A stretch of DNA of 64,000 nt from assembly GCF_003063315.1 (NCBI RefSeq), contig NZ_NERV01000002.1:992001-1056000 (forward strand), in the 5' to 3' direction. Within the stretch, counting starts at the first letter, position 1, and every line of letters begins with the position of its first letter. Shown in pieces: positions 33,244 through 42,689 of this stretch. The translations under genes and the position numbers were made by a program. Origin of the DNA: Limnohabitans sp. T6-5. GTDB taxonomy: Bacteria > Pseudomonadota > Gammaproteobacteria > Burkholderiales > Burkholderiaceae_C. Below the pieces are notes generated by a model. That model searched no databases, was not told the origin of the DNA, and worked only from the letters and a program-made list of their open reading frames with translations.

Positions 33244-34113
33244 TCAGAACGCCTGATCCGCCGTGAAGGTGATGCGGTGCAGCTTGCGGTGCTGCGGAAA
33301 GTAGTCGCCCACGGCGTAGTGCTGGGTGGATCGGTTGTCCCACACGGCCAAGGTATTGGGCTGCCAGCGCAGGCGGGCCTGGACTTCAGGCACGGTGACC
33401 AGCGCATACAGCTGCGTGAGCAGTGCATCGCTCTGGGCGCGGGGCAGGCCTTTGATATGGCTGGTGAATGTGGGGTTCACATACAAAATCTTTTTGCCGG
33501 TGATCGGGTGCACGCGCACCACGGGGTGTTCCACCGGGGGGTATTTGGCGCGGGCCTCGGCCAGTTGTTGGCCGCTGCTGTCTTTGCCCAGCAGGTATTC
33601 GGTCCAGCGGCTGATCTCCCAGGTGTGCACGGCGGTGAGCGTTTCCAGGTAGGCCTTGAACTCGGCGGGCAGTTGGTCAAACGCCGTGGTCAGGCTGGAC
33701 CAGAGGGTGTCGCCGCCGCTGGCCGGGATGACTTGCGCATACAGGCTGGTGCCCACGGGCGGGTTGTCGCGCCAGGTGATGTCGGCGTGCCAGTTGTTGG
33801 CGGCGCTGGGGCGCTGGGCGGTGCTTTCCACAATCTCGATTTCGGGCTGGCTTTCCACGCGGGGGAAGAAGGCTTTGACTTCGTTCACATGGCCAAAGAT
33901 GCGGGTGAACTCGACCTGCTGCGCGGGCGTGATGATCTGGTCGCGAAAGAAGATGACTTCGTGGCGGGCCAGCGCATCTTGCAGCTCGGCTTTGGTCACG
34001 TCGCTCAGGGGCTTGGACAAGTCCAGCCCATGGATGGTGGCGCCAATGGTGGGGGTGTAGGGCTCGACCGCAAAGCGGGTGTATGCCTGGGGCAGATCGT
34101 TGAGTTTGGACAT
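33244..34113 (-). CDS. tauD: TauD-family Fe(II)/2-oxoglutarate dioxygenase
   Basis: 289-residue dioxygenase that would release sulfite from taurine or a related sulfonate. The metal triad is visible: H109-A-D111 (NWHADITW) and H265 (STQHYAVGD), with R276 as candidate 2-oxoglutarate anchor. AAAGGAA precedes the ATG at 34113. No tauABC transporter is adjacent, but the ssu transporters start 3.6 kb away. Taurine as substrate is not certain, since alkyl-sulfatase members of the family (AtsK) look similar. Its 3' end and terminator are duplicated at 27911-28140. Confidence 0.86.
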   Translation of the reverse strand: MSKLNDLPQAYTRFAVEPYTPTIGATIHGLDLSKPLSDVTKAELQDALARHEVIFFRDQIITPAQQVEFTRIFGHVNEVKAFFPRVESQPEIEIVESTAQRPSAANNWHADITWRDNPPVGTSLYAQVIPASGGDTLWSSLTTAFDQLPAEFKAYLETLTAVHTWEISRWTEYLLGKDSSGQQLAEARAKYPPVEHPVVRVHPITGKKILYVNPTFTSHIKGLPRAQSDALLTQLYALVTVPEVQARLRWQPNTLAVWDNRSTQHYAVGDYFPQHRKLHRITFTADQAF

Positions 34114-34246
34114 CTCGTGTTCCTTTCAAAATTGACTTGAGATGGCTCTACCTTAAAAACCATTCGCACTCAGGTCAAAGAAGGTTTTGGCACATCGATA
34201 TGTGCAAATCAGTGCAGCGTTTGTTCATGCCATTTGCTTCGTTGTG

Positions 34247-34322
34247 CGGGCGCTTTGGCAACCTGGTGGTGGTCGGCACCCCGGCCACGATGGCCGACAC
34301 GATCCTGCAGTGGTTTGACAGG
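34247..34322 (+). pseudogene. Fragment of a luciferase-like (NtaA/DszA-type) monooxygenase gene
   Basis: The plus strand encodes GNLVVVGTPATMADTILQWF, the conserved C-terminal segment of LLM flavin monooxygenases (compare WTLVGTPEHIADQLEHWF in the intact gene at 36079-37443). Nothing else of the gene is recognisable and the surrounding frame is not coherent. It is in the opposite orientation to the intact gene, so it derives from a different copy. Confidence 0.6.
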
Positions 34323-34326
34323 TTTC

Positions 34327-34358
34327 CAAAAAAGCAAGCCAGCTTGTCGCTGGCTTGA
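34327..34358 (-). terminator. Rho-independent terminator after higBA
   Basis: AAGCCAGC (34336-34343) and GCTGGCTT (34349-34356) form an 8-bp stem with a five-base loop; read on the minus strand it is followed by GC and six T. It lies 24 bp after the higA stop. Confidence 0.8.
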
Positions 34359-34381
34359 GATGGGCTGGAAGAACGATCCGT

Positions 34382-34702
34382 TCAGGCCGCTGACCCCAAG
34401 TCGTTGAAGTTGCTGATCTTGACCACGCCATCCGGAAATCGGGCAATGACATCCAACTCGCCGCCCATGGCTTCGATGTGGCTGCGCAAGGTGGACAGGT
34501 ACATGTCGGTCCGCTTTTCCATTTTGGCAATGGAGGGCTGCTGCACGTGGAGAACTTCGGCGAGCATTTTTTGCGACAAGCCACGCGCCTGGCGAAGTTC
34601 ATTGAGCGGCATCTCCGACAACATGGCCTTCGCTTGGCTGTCGGCTTTTTGGCGTGCCGCAGGGCTCATGGCAGCACGCAAGTCAGAAAATTTCTTGGCC
34701 AT
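34382..34702 (-). CDS. HigA-type antitoxin (XRE family)
   Basis: 106-residue XRE-family HTH protein: LNELRQARGLSQKMLAEVLH (about 34-53) and VQQPSIAKMEKRTDMYLSTL form the helix-turn-helix, followed by a short C-terminal strand region. It starts within the stop codon of the toxin gene upstream (TGATG), the toxin-first order of HigBA pairs. It should neutralise the toxin and repress the operon. Confidence 0.82.
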   Translation of the reverse strand: MAKKFSDLRAAMSPAARQKADSQAKAMLSEMPLNELRQARGLSQKMLAEVLHVQQPSIAKMEKRTDMYLSTLRSHIEAMGGELDVIARFPDGVVKISNFNDLGSAA

Positions 34703-35061
34703 CAGTTTTCTCCTTCGCGGTGAAGTTGTTCGAGGTGTTCGTCATACAGTTGGTCGGCGATAGGCACATGAACGTCGTACCAGCGGTCGTCACCGGTCTT
34801 GTCACCACCGATCAACAAAATCGCCATACGTCGCGGGTCAAAAGCATAAAGCGTGCGGTAAGGGCGTCCGGCATGTTGCGTTCTGAGTTCACGCATGTGG
34901 CCATGCCGGGACCCGTTGATGCCGCTGCTGTGCGGATGCCCCAATGACGGGCCACGCGCTTCCAGTAACTGGACCGAGGCAGCCAAAGAAACCTGTTCGG
35001 CTTCCGTCAGACTGGCCCACCAGTCACCAAATTCATCGGTGTATTCGACATCCCAAGTCAT
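34702..35061 (-). CDS. HigB/RelE-type toxin (Gp49-like)
   Basis: 119-residue toxin of the phage-derived Gp49-like/HigB group, with DEFGDWWASLTEAEQVSLAA at the N-terminus, the central HGHMRELRTQHAGRPYRTLYA strand (here split as HGHMRELRTQ and HAGRPYRTLYA) and FDPRRMAILLIGGDKTG. Such proteins cleave mRNA at the ribosome. It is the first gene of a two-gene operon with the XRE antitoxin and a shared terminator. A single REP element lies just upstream. Confidence 0.82.
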   Translation of the reverse strand: MTWDVEYTDEFGDWWASLTEAEQVSLAASVQLLEARGPSLGHPHSSGINGSRHGHMRELRTQHAGRPYRTLYAFDPRRMAILLIGGDKTGDDRWYDVHVPIADQLYDEHLEQLHREGEN

Positions 35062-35119
35062 GCATGAATATACCCTTCAAGGAATATTTCGTCAAGGGCA
35101 TATGCGGATGATACCGATG

Positions 35120-35148
35120 CCATCGCGGCGGGGGCGCAGCTCCTACAG
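35120..35148 (-). repeat. Single REP-like element (family 1)
   Basis: The minus strand reads TGTAGGAGCTGCGCCCCCGC then CGCGATGG, the same unit as in the pairs at 7465, 21979 and 32998. It lies between higB and the CysB-type regulator gene. Confidence 0.7.
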
Positions 35149-35155
35149 GGTTGGG

Positions 35156-36082
35156 TCAGCTGACCGCCAGCGCCTGCTCCACCGCCTCACGCGTGAGTGT
35201 GGGCGCAAAGGTTTCGATGAAGCTGTAGGCGAAGCCGCGCAACCATGCTCCGCGACGGATAGCCAGACGGGTTTGGTTGATCTCGAACAGGTGCCCAGCG
35301 TCCAGCAAACGCAAATGCGTGTCGCGGTCCGGGTCCACCGCAATCGACGCGACAATGCCCACACCCATGCCCAACTCGACGTAGGTCTTGATCACGTCGG
35401 CGTCCATGGCCGTCAGCACCACATCGGGGCTCAGGCCTTCCTTGGCAAAGGCGTCGTCGATGTGCGAGCGCCCGGTGTAGCCGTGCTCGTAGGTGATGAT
35501 GGGGAACTGCGCCAGTTGCGCCAGTGTCACGGGCCCGCTGTGGTCCAGCAGCGGGTGCCCCGGCGGCACGACGATGCTGTGCGTCCAGCGGTAACACGGC
35601 AAGGCCACCAGCTGAGGGTATTGCGCCAACGCCTCGGTGGCCACGCCGATGTCGGCCTCGCCCGAGAGCAGCATTTCGGCCACCTGCTTGGGCGAGCCTT
35701 GGTGCAGGTGCAATGACACGTTAGGGAACAGTTGCCGAAAGTCACGCACCACATGCGGCAGCGCATAGCGCGCCTGCGAGTGGGTGGCCGCGATCGAAAG
35801 TTGCCCATTGAGCTTGGCGCTGAAATCATCGCCCACACGCTTGATATTTTCTGCACCCAACAACAGCTGCTCCACCAAAGGCAGTAGCGCCTGGCCCGGC
35901 GGCGTGAGGCCCGTCAGGCGTTTGCCGTTGCGCACAAAGATCTCGATGCCCAGCTCGTCTTCCAGTTCGCGGATCTGGCGGCTCACGCCAGGCTGCGAGG
36001 TGAACAGCATGTTGGCCACTTCGGTGAGGTTGAAGCCGCACCGCACAGCCTCGCGCACCGATTTGAGTTGCTGGAAGTTCAT
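35156..36082 (-). CDS. CysB/Cbl-type LysR regulator
   Basis: 308-residue LysR-type activator of the CysB/Cbl/SsuR branch: MNFQQLKSVREAVRCGFNLT, then the recognition region LFTSQPGVSRQIRELEDELG, and an effector domain with TTHSQARYALP-like (ATHSQARYALP) and GMGVGIVASIAVDP segments typical of CysB. It overlaps the upstream monooxygenase gene by four bases and so is translated with the ssu operon. It most likely controls organosulfur use in response to sulfate or adenylyl-sulfate supply. A decayed copy exists at 17480-17725. Confidence 0.87.
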   Translation of the reverse strand: MNFQQLKSVREAVRCGFNLTEVANMLFTSQPGVSRQIRELEDELGIEIFVRNGKRLTGLTPPGQALLPLVEQLLLGAENIKRVGDDFSAKLNGQLSIAATHSQARYALPHVVRDFRQLFPNVSLHLHQGSPKQVAEMLLSGEADIGVATEALAQYPQLVALPCYRWTHSIVVPPGHPLLDHSGPVTLAQLAQFPIITYEHGYTGRSHIDDAFAKEGLSPDVVLTAMDADVIKTYVELGMGVGIVASIAVDPDRDTHLRLLDAGHLFEINQTRLAIRRGAWLRGFAYSFIETFAPTLTREAVEQALAVS

Positions 36083-37443
36083 GCCGCCACCGCTTGTCCT
36101 GCCTTGACCGATGGGTGCGCCGGGCGGCTCAGGCCCAGGTGATCGCGCAGGGTGCGGCCTGTGTATTCGGTGCGGAACAGACCGCGCCGCTGCAGCTCGG
36201 GGATGACCAGCTCAGCAAAGTCTTTCAGGCCATGCGGCAAGGTGGGCGCGAGCACATTGAAGCCGTCGGCCGCGCCGGTCTTGAACCAGTGCTCCAGCTG
36301 GTCGGCGATGTGCTCGGGCGTGCCCACCAGCGTCCAGTGGCCACGGGCGCTGGCCACACGCTCATACAGCTGGCGAATCGACAAGTGCTCGCGGGCGGCC
36401 AATTTGGCAAAAAGTTCCTGACGGCTTTTCCAGCCCTCGGTCACGGGCAGGTCTTGCGGAAAGGGGTCGTTGATGTTGTAGCCCGACAGATTGACATTGC
36501 CCAAGAATGCCGACAGCAGGCCCAGACCCAGCACCGGGTCGATCAGGCTTTGCAGTTGCTCGAACTTCTCTTGCGCCTCTTGCTGGCTGCGGGCCACAAA
36601 GGGCGAGATGCCGGGCATGATTTTGAGGTCATCGGCTGTGCGGCCATAGGCGGGCAGGCGCGACTTGAGTGAGGTGTAGAACGCACGGGCGTCTTCCACG
36701 GTTTGTTGTGCTGTGAACACCACTTCGGCCGTCGCTGCAGCCAGGTCTTGCCCGTCGTTGGACGAGCCGGCCTGCACCAGCACCGGGTAGCCCTGCGGTG
36801 CACGTGGGGCCTGCAGCGAGCCTTGCACGTTGAACTTGAGCCCCTGGTGCGCCACACGGTGGAGCTTGTCTGTGTCAAAGAACCGGTTGTTGACCTTGTC
36901 GTGGATGAAAGCGTTGTCTTCCCAGCTGTCCCACAGGCCTTGGGTGATCTTGACGTATTCGTGGGCGATCTTGTAGCGCTCGGCGTGTTCGAGCTGGTGC
37001 GGCAGGCCAAAGGCCTTGGCTTCAAATTCGCTGCCCGAGGTGACCAGATTCCAGCCGCTGCGACCAGCGCTCAGGTGGTCGAGCGTGGCGAACTTGCGCG
37101 CCAGATGGTAGGGCGGCAGGTAGGTGGTGGAGACCGTCGCCACCAAGCCGATGCGCTCGGTCACGCCCGCGAGGGCACTTTGCAAAAGCAAGGGGTCAAA
37201 AGGGTAAGGCAAGGCGTTGCGGGTGATGACGTCGGCCGGACCGTCGCTCATGCCCACGTTGTCGGCAAAGAAGACCGCGTCAAATTTGGCAGCCTCGGCC
37301 TGACGCGCCCAGTCTTGCAGGGTGCGCAGGGTGGTCGAAGCGGAGGGATCCACGTCGGGGTGGCGCCAGGCGGCCAGATGGTGGCCAACGCCAAAAAAGA
37401 AGGCCCCCAGATGCAGTTGCCGTGGTTGTTTTTGTTGAGTCAT
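36079..37443 (-). CDS. NtaA/SnaA/DszA-family FMN-dependent monooxygenase
   Basis: 454-residue luciferase-like monooxygenase of the NtaA/SnaA/DszA (SoxA) family, which uses FMNH2 to oxidise substrates such as nitrilotriacetate or dibenzothiophene sulfone. Landmarks are LHLGAFFFGVGHHLAAWRHP, FFADNVG, LSAGRSGWNLVTS and VQAGSSNDGQDLAA. It needs a reductase, and SsuE (42810-43400) is a candidate partner. In this operon it probably desulfurises a sulfone or sulfonate; the substrate is unknown. Confidence 0.87.
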   Translation of the reverse strand: MTQQKQPRQLHLGAFFFGVGHHLAAWRHPDVDPSASTTLRTLQDWARQAEAAKFDAVFFADNVGMSDGPADVITRNALPYPFDPLLLQSALAGVTERIGLVATVSTTYLPPYHLARKFATLDHLSAGRSGWNLVTSGSEFEAKAFGLPHQLEHAERYKIAHEYVKITQGLWDSWEDNAFIHDKVNNRFFDTDKLHRVAHQGLKFNVQGSLQAPRAPQGYPVLVQAGSSNDGQDLAAATAEVVFTAQQTVEDARAFYTSLKSRLPAYGRTADDLKIMPGISPFVARSQQEAQEKFEQLQSLIDPVLGLGLLSAFLGNVNLSGYNINDPFPQDLPVTEGWKSRQELFAKLAAREHLSIRQLYERVASARGHWTLVGTPEHIADQLEHWFKTGAADGFNVLAPTLPHGLKDFAELVIPELQRRGLFRTEYTGRTLRDHLGLSRPAHPSVKAGQAVAA

Positions 37444-37487
37444 TGTTGTTCTTTCACTGGGGGCCAGAGAGGATCAGCGTTGAGCGA

Positions 37488-37703
37488 TCACAGCTTGGCG
37501 ATGGACACTTCGGTCGACTTGACCAGGGCCACGACTTCGGAGCCGACTTTGAGCGCCAGGTCGTCCACCGAGCGGGTGGTGATGACCGAGGTCACGATGC
37601 CCCAGGGGGTCTCGACATCGATCTCAGAGACGACATCGCCGCGAATGATCTCTTTGATCTTTCCTTTGAATTGGTTGCGAACGTTGATGGCTTGAATGGA
37701 CAT
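37488..37703 (-). CDS. Mop/TOBE-domain molybdopterin-binding protein, copy 2
   Basis: 71 residues, identical to copy 1 at 17752-17967. Mop domains bind molybdate or related oxyanions; the AAGGAG before the ATG and the 37 bp separating it from ssuB are nearly identical at both loci. It lies between the monooxygenase and ssuB genes. A function in oxyanion sensing for the operon is possible but not shown. Confidence 0.85.
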   Translation of the reverse strand: MSIQAINVRNQFKGKIKEIIRGDVVSEIDVETPWGIVTSVITTRSVDDLALKVGSEVVALVKSTEVSIAKL

Positions 37704-37740
37704 GGTTTTCTCCTTGAAAAGTCCGTTTGAAAAAAGAGGT

Positions 37741-38553
37741 TCAGATGGCCCAGCGCAGGCCACCCGCAGGGGGGCTGATCCACGAGGTGTCCACGCTGGG
37801 CTCTGGGTCTTCGCGCTGCAGAACGCGGTCGAGGATGCGTTTCTCGATGGCGGCAAAGCTGGCATCGCCGCGTGATCGGGGGCGTGCCAGTGGGATGCGC
37901 TCGTCCAGCGCAATCGCGCCGTCTTCGATCAGGATCACACGGTCGGCCAGCGCCACGGCTTCCTGAACGTCATGGGTGACCAAGAGGGCCGTGAAACCGT
38001 TGGCCTTCCAGAGGTTTTCGATCAGCTCGTGCATTTCGATGCGGGTGAGCGCATCGAGCGCACCCAGCGGCTCGTCGAGCAGCAGCAGTTGCGGGTTGTG
38101 CACCAGGGCGCGGGCCAGGGCCACGCGTTGGCGCTGCCCGCCCGACAGGCGTGCGGGCCATTCTTTTTGGCGGTCGCCCAGGCCGACTTGCGCCAGCACC
38201 TTGGCGGCAGCGGCTTGGCCCGACTCGGGCAGGCCCAGGGCCACGTTGTCGAGCACGCGCCGCCAGGGCAGCAAGCGCGCCTCTTGGAACATGATGCGGG
38301 TGTGGTCGTTCAGGCCCTTCACGGCTTGACCGTCCAGCAGCAGTTCGCCTTGCGTGGCAGGCTCCAACCCGGCCACCAGGCGCAGCAAGGTGCTTTTACC
38401 GCAGCCGCTGCGGCCCACGATGGCGACGAATTCGCCTGGCTCTATGCGCAGTTCCGTACCTTGCAGAACTTGTCGCTGGCCGTAGCTTTTGCCCAAGTCC
38501 CGCGCTTGCACGCGCACGCCGCCCTGCCCTTTGGATGTTGTTTCTTGTGTCAT
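37741..38553 (-). CDS. ssuB: Alkanesulfonate ABC transporter ATP-binding protein
   Basis: 270-residue ABC ATPase with all motifs: Walker [11 protein letters not shown]-loop FQEARLLPW, signature LSGGQRQR, Walker [14 protein letters not shown] and H-loop VTHD. GGAG precedes the ATG at 38553. It lies 13 bp after ssuC and would energise uptake through SsuC. The damaged copy at 18005-18559 lacks its centre. Confidence 0.92.
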   Translation of the reverse strand: MTQETTSKGQGGVRVQARDLGKSYGQRQVLQGTELRIEPGEFVAIVGRSGCGKSTLLRLVAGLEPATQGELLLDGQAVKGLNDHTRIMFQEARLLPWRRVLDNVALGLPESGQAAAAKVLAQVGLGDRQKEWPARLSGGQRQRVALARALVHNPQLLLLDEPLGALDALTRIEMHELIENLWKANGFTALLVTHDVQEAVALADRVILIEDGAIALDERIPLARPRSRGDASFAAIEKRILDRVLQREDPEPSVDTSWISPPAGGLRWAI

Positions 38554-38566
38554 CTGCTCTCTCCGT

Positions 38567-39487
38567 TCATTGGTAGCCGGGGTGCCAGCGCAGCCAGTAC
38601 TTCTCCAGGCCTTTGGCAAACACGTCTGCCAGCTTGCCCAATGCGGCGTAGAGCAAGATGCCCACCAGCACCACATCGGTCTGCAAAAACTCGCGGGCGT
38701 TCATGGTCAGGTAGCCGATGCCCGCTTGAGCTGAGATGGTCTCGGCCACGATCAGGATCACCCACATCAGGCCCAGCGAAAAACGCAGGCCCACCAGGAT
38801 GGATGACATGGCACCGGGCAGGATGATCTGGCGGTAAAGGCCCCAGCGCGAGAGGCCATAGGTGCGGCCCATCTCGATCAGACCCGGGTCCACATTGCGA
38901 ATGCCGTGGAAGGTGTTGATGTAGATCGGGAAGAACACCGCCACCGAGATCAAAAACAGCTTGGCGCTTTCTTCGATGCCAAACCAGAGGATGACCAGCG
39001 GGATCAGCGCCAGCGCCGGAATGTTGCGCACCATCTGGATGGTGGAGTCGAGCAGGGTTTCGAGCCAACGCACCGAGCCCGTGAGCAAGCCCAGCACCAG
39101 ACCCAGGCCACCACCGATGGCCAGGCCCAAAAGCGCCCTGCCCGCGCTGATGCGCACATGGGTCCAAAGTTCGCCCGATTCGGCGAGTTTCCAGGCGGCA
39201 TCAACCACGCTCAGGGGCGCGGGCAGCACCCGAGTAGACAGCCAGCCGAGTGTGGACGACAGCTGCCACACGATGACCAGCGCCAGCGGCACCAGCCAGG
39301 GCAGCAGCCTTTGCCCCACAGACTGCACAAACTGCAGCAAGGGTTGCCAGTCGATCGGTGAGGACGCGACGTTCAACCCCCAAGACTGCTCGGCCGCCAA
39401 GGTGGAGGACACCTCGGGCGGATAAACGTCGAGGAACAAATCGCCTTTGTCGATCTCGGCGTCGGACGTGTTTTGCACATGACTCAT
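38567..39487 (-). CDS. ssuC: Alkanesulfonate ABC transporter permease
   Basis: 306-residue permease with about six spans, preceded by a 60-residue hydrophilic N-terminal extension. The segment [20 protein letters not shown] and the loop [20 protein letters not shown] are typical of SsuC. The ATG at 39487 starts 10 bp after the ssuD stop; a longer frame would overlap ssuD and is rejected. Confidence 0.92.
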   Translation of the reverse strand: MSHVQNTSDAEIDKGDLFLDVYPPEVSSTLAAEQSWGLNVASSPIDWQPLLQFVQSVGQRLLPWLVPLALVIVWQLSSTLGWLSTRVLPAPLSVVDAAWKLAESGELWTHVRISAGRALLGLAIGGGLGLVLGLLTGSVRWLETLLDSTIQMVRNIPALALIPLVILWFGIEESAKLFLISVAVFFPIYINTFHGIRNVDPGLIEMGRTYGLSRWGLYRQIILPGAMSSILVGLRFSLGLMWVILIVAETISAQAGIGYLTMNAREFLQTDVVLVGILLYAALGKLADVFAKGLEKYWLRWHPGYQ

Positions 39488-39497
39488 GCGGCCCCCC

Positions 39498-40634
39498 TCA
39501 GCTTTGCGCCACTTTGGCTTCAGGCGGCACGACGGCGTTGCCCATGACCTCGCCCACGGGCGCGACCTTGTGCTGACCGGGCGCCTGGATGCCCACATGC
39601 GGGAACACCAGTTCTGCAAAGCGGTAGGCCTCTTCAAGGTGCGGGTAGCCTGAGAGCACAAAGGACTCGGCCCCGATGTCCTGGTATTCCTTCAGGCGGC
39701 GGGCGATGGTTTCGCCGTCGCCCACCAGCGCGGTGCCCGCGCCGCCACGCACCAGGCCCACGCCCGCCCACAGGTTGGGGCTGATCTCCAGTTTGGCGCG
39801 GTTGCCGCCGTGCAAGGCACGCATGCGCTTTTGGCCCTCGGAGTCCATGTGGGCCATGTTGGCTTGCGCCTTGGCAATGGTGGCGTCGTCCAGGTGCGAG
39901 ATCAGGCGGTCGGCTGCGGCCCAGGCTTCGTCGTTGGTCTCGCGCGGGATGACGTGCAGGCGCACGCCGAACTTGACCTTGCGACCGAGCTTTTCGGCGC
40001 GGCGGCGCACATCGTTGAACTTCTTCTCGACCTCGGCTGGGGGTTCGCCCCAGGTGAGGTACAGCTCGACCTGCTCGGCAGCAAGATCGTGCGCAGCATC
40101 GGACGAGCCCCCAAAGTACAGGGGTGGGTAAGGCTTTTGCACCGCCGGGAACAACTGCTTGGCACCTTTGACCTGGATGTGTTTGCCCTCGTACGTGACT
40201 TCTTCGCCTTTCAGCAATCGCGTCCAGACATGCAGGAACTCGCGGGCGTGTTCGTATCGCTCGTCATGGCTGAGAAAGGTACCGTCGGCCTCCAGATCAG
40301 CCGAGTCGCCGCCCGCCACCACGTTGACCAGCAGACGACCACCGCTCAGGCGGTCGAGCGTGGCGGCTTGGCGTGCAGCCACCGTGGGCGAGATGGTGGT
40401 GGGCCGCAGCGCCACCAAAAATTTCAGACGTTCGGTGACCGGGATCAGGCTGGCAGCCGAAATCCAGGAGTCCTCGCAGGAGCGGCCCGTGGGCAGCAGC
40501 ACCCCGCCATAACCCAGCGCATCAGCGGCTTGCGCCACTTGCTTCATGTAGGCGTGGTCCACGGCGCGGGCGCCTTGTTGCGAACCAAGGTAACGGCCGT
40601 CGCCGTGCAGGGGGATGAACCAGAAAATGTCCAT
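39498..40634 (-). CDS. ssuD: FMNH2-dependent alkanesulfonate monooxygenase
   Basis: 378-residue SsuD: begins [17 protein letters not shown] as usual, with [19 protein letters not shown], the [15 protein letters not shown] core and [16 protein letters not shown]. It converts alkanesulfonates to aldehyde and sulfite using FMNH2 supplied by SsuE. It lies between the transporter genes and ssuA-like genes in one minus-strand operon. Confidence 0.94.
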   Translation of the reverse strand: MDIFWFIPLHGDGRYLGSQQGARAVDHAYMKQVAQAADALGYGGVLLPTGRSCEDSWISAASLIPVTERLKFLVALRPTTISPTVAARQAATLDRLSGGRLLVNVVAGGDSADLEADGTFLSHDERYEHAREFLHVWTRLLKGEEVTYEGKHIQVKGAKQLFPAVQKPYPPLYFGGSSDAAHDLAAEQVELYLTWGEPPAEVEKKFNDVRRRAEKLGRKVKFGVRLHVIPRETNDEAWAAADRLISHLDDATIAKAQANMAHMDSEGQKRMRALHGGNRAKLEISPNLWAGVGLVRGGAGTALVGDGETIARRLKEYQDIGAESFVLSGYPHLEEAYRFAELVFPHVGIQAPGQHKVAPVGEVMGNAVVPPEAKVAQS

Positions 40635-40653
40635 GGTGTTCTTTCAGTGGGGG

Positions 40654-41697
40654 TTAAAAGCGCGAGCCGGTCTTGAGCCCGGAGTTCGGGTTCCAGACGA
40701 TGTCGTTCACGCGGATGGGTTTGGGGATCAGCACCAGGCTGGAAAACGCGTCGGCCACGCGTTGCTGGTCAATCACGGTTTCGGCGCTGAGGCGGCTCAC
40801 GGGCGATCGTGGGCGGCGCTGAAGAAACAAGCTCACCACCCCGGCGTCCAGCCCGCTGAAGTCGGCGATCAGCTTGATGGCCTGGGCACGGTGCTCTTGC
40901 ACAAAGCGGTCAGCTTGGGTGAGCTCATCAAACAAGGCCTGCAGCACATCCGGGTGCTGGGTGGTGAACGCACGCGAGGCCAGATAAAACGAGTTGTTGC
41001 CCGACAGGCCTTTGCCGTTGGCGATCACACGGGGTTTGACGGCCAGCTCGGTGGCGGCATAAAACGGGTCCCAGATCACCCAGGCGTCCACACTCTTGCG
41101 CTCAAAGGCGGCGCGGGCATCGGCGGGGGCCAGGTAAATGGGCTGGATGTCGGACCACTTCAAACCGGCTTTGTCCAGGGCGCGCACCAGCAGGTAGTGC
41201 GAGCTGGAGCCTTTTTGCAGCGCGATCTTGCGGCCCTTGAGGTCTGCCAGGGTGTGGATGCTGGAGTCGGGCAACACCAGGATGGCCGAGCTTTCAGGCT
41301 TGGCCGGTTCGGCACCGACGTAAAACAGGTCTTTGCCCGCAGCCTGTGCAAACACCGGAGGCGCATCGCCCGTGAGGCCAAACTCCAGACTGCCCACCGA
41401 CAGGGCTTCGAGCAACTGAGGGCCTGCTGGAAACTCCAGCCAGGTGATTTTGCTTTGCGGGAAACGCTTTTCCAGCACGCCCTGCTGCTTGAGGATCACC
41501 AGGTTGACGGCCGACTTTTGATAGCCAATGCGGATTTGCTCGGGGGCCTTTGCAGCCGCTGCACCTTGCGCCCATGCGCCGGGCAAGGTGATCGGGCCGC
41601 TGAGCCCCCAGGCCGCGGCCGACTGCGCCAGCAGGCGCAGCCATTGACGCCGCTGGGCGTTGCCCGGTGCACTCGGGCTGTGGTCTTGATGGTTCAT
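40654..41697 (-). CDS. Aliphatic sulfonate-binding protein 1 (SsuA-like)
   Basis: 347-residue periplasmic binding protein. The ATG at 41697 follows AGGAG. The signal region RRQWLRLLAQSAAAWGL resembles a Tat or long Sec signal. The body has the SsuA patterns EFPAGPQLLEALSVGSLEFG, DLKGRKIALQKGSSSHY and DAWVIWDPFYAA. It lies 19 bp upstream of ssuD. A second SsuA-like gene is adjacent, so the pair broadens ligand range or is redundant. Confidence 0.9.
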   Translation of the reverse strand: MNHQDHSPSAPGNAQRRQWLRLLAQSAAAWGLSGPITLPGAWAQGAAAAKAPEQIRIGYQKSAVNLVILKQQGVLEKRFPQSKITWLEFPAGPQLLEALSVGSLEFGLTGDAPPVFAQAAGKDLFYVGAEPAKPESSAILVLPDSSIHTLADLKGRKIALQKGSSSHYLLVRALDKAGLKWSDIQPIYLAPADARAAFERKSVDAWVIWDPFYAATELAVKPRVIANGKGLSGNNSFYLASRAFTTQHPDVLQALFDELTQADRFVQEHRAQAIKLIADFSGLDAGVVSLFLQRRPRSPVSRLSAETVIDQQRVADAFSSLVLIPKPIRVNDIVWNPNSGLKTGSRF

Positions 41698-41723
41698 CAA
41701 CGCGCTCCTGTTGGGGGTCTTGC

Positions 41724-42689
41724 TCAGGACAAGTCCACTGGGGCGGCGTGCAGCAAGTTGAGCTTTTTGGGGATCAGCTTCAACTCGAAGAAGGTGTCGG
41801 CAATCGACTGCTGCTCGGCCAGAATGTCGCGGTTGACCACGGCGGTGCCAAAGGCCGAGCGGTTGAGGTACAGCTCGGTGATGGACTTGTCCAGGCCCAG
41901 CACGGCAGACAGCTCGGCAGCAGCAGCCAGCTTGTTCTTGCTGGCCCAGGTGTCGATGGCGTTGATCTCTTCGATGGCGATCTTGAGCACATCGGGGTTC
42001 TTGGTCGCAAAGTCGCGCGAGGTGAAGTAATACGCCCGGTTGTTCACCACACCCGAGGCATCGGCCAGCAGGCGGGCGTCGAGTGTTTTTTGCGCGGCAG
42101 CGAGGAAGGGGTCCCAGATGATCCAGGCGTCGATGGCGCCTTTTTCAAAGGCAGCGCGTGCATCGGCGGGTGGCAAAAAGATGGACTGCACATCGCTGTA
42201 TTGCAGGCCATTTTTTTGGAGCAACTTGACCAGGAAGTACTGGACGTTGGAGCCTTTGTTGTAAGCCACACGCTTGCCTTTGAGGTCGGCCACGGTTTTG
42301 ATGGGAGAGCCTTTGGGCACGATGATGGCTTCGAGCTTGGGGCGCGGCACGGTGGCACCCGCATAGACCAGCGGCGCGCCTGCGGCCTGCGCAAAGATGG
42401 GCGGCGCTTCGCCCACATCGCCAAAGTCAATCGACCCGACGTTGAGCGCTTCGAGCTGCACGGGGCCGGCGTTGAACTCGGTCCAAGTGACGGTCACGCC
42501 CAGCGGGGCCAGGCGCTTTTCGAGCGTGCCCCGGCCTTTGAGGATGGACAGCCACCCTTTTTGGTTGCCGATGCGCAGCACGCGAGGGGCTTTGTTTTGC
42601 GCCCAGGCGCTGGTCGTGGCCAGCAGCACCGAGGCGCTGGCCGTGGTGGCCAGGAACTGGCGGCGAGAAATGTCAGATGCAAAGGTCAT
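41724..42689 (-). CDS. Aliphatic sulfonate-binding protein 2 (SsuA-like)
   Basis: 321-residue SsuA-family protein with a Tat-like signal (SRRQFLATTA). ARAAFEKGAIDAWIIWDPFL and DLKGKRVAYNKGSNVQYFLV are the family patterns. It is a diverged paralogue of the next gene. There is a 120-bp gap between it and ssuE upstream. Confidence 0.9.
   Translation of the reverse strand: MTFASDISRRQFLATTASASVLLATTSAWAQNKAPRVLRIGNQKGWLSILKGRGTLEKRLAPLGVTVTWTEFNAGPVQLEALNVGSIDFGDVGEAPPIFAQAAGAPLVYAGATVPRPKLEAIIVPKGSPIKTVADLKGKRVAYNKGSNVQYFLVKLLQKNGLQYSDVQSIFLPPADARAAFEKGAIDAWIIWDPFLAAAQKTLDARLLADASGVVNNRAYYFTSRDFATKNPDVLKIAIEEINAIDTWASKNKLAAAAELSAVLGLDKSITELYLNRSAFGTAVVNRDILAEQQSIADTFFELKLIPKKLNLLHAAPVDLS

Noticed and set aside
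27911..33400. Classical integrative element with integrase and att site
   Set aside because: No integrase, recombinase or tRNA 3' end is present between the repeats. The flanking repeats are gene-tail duplicates, not short att sites.
34137..34358. 73-codon plus-strand frame between tauD and higA as a gene
   Set aside because: Only a 25-residue stretch is meaningful and it belongs to a monooxygenase fragment; the rest is incoherent and runs into the higBA terminator.
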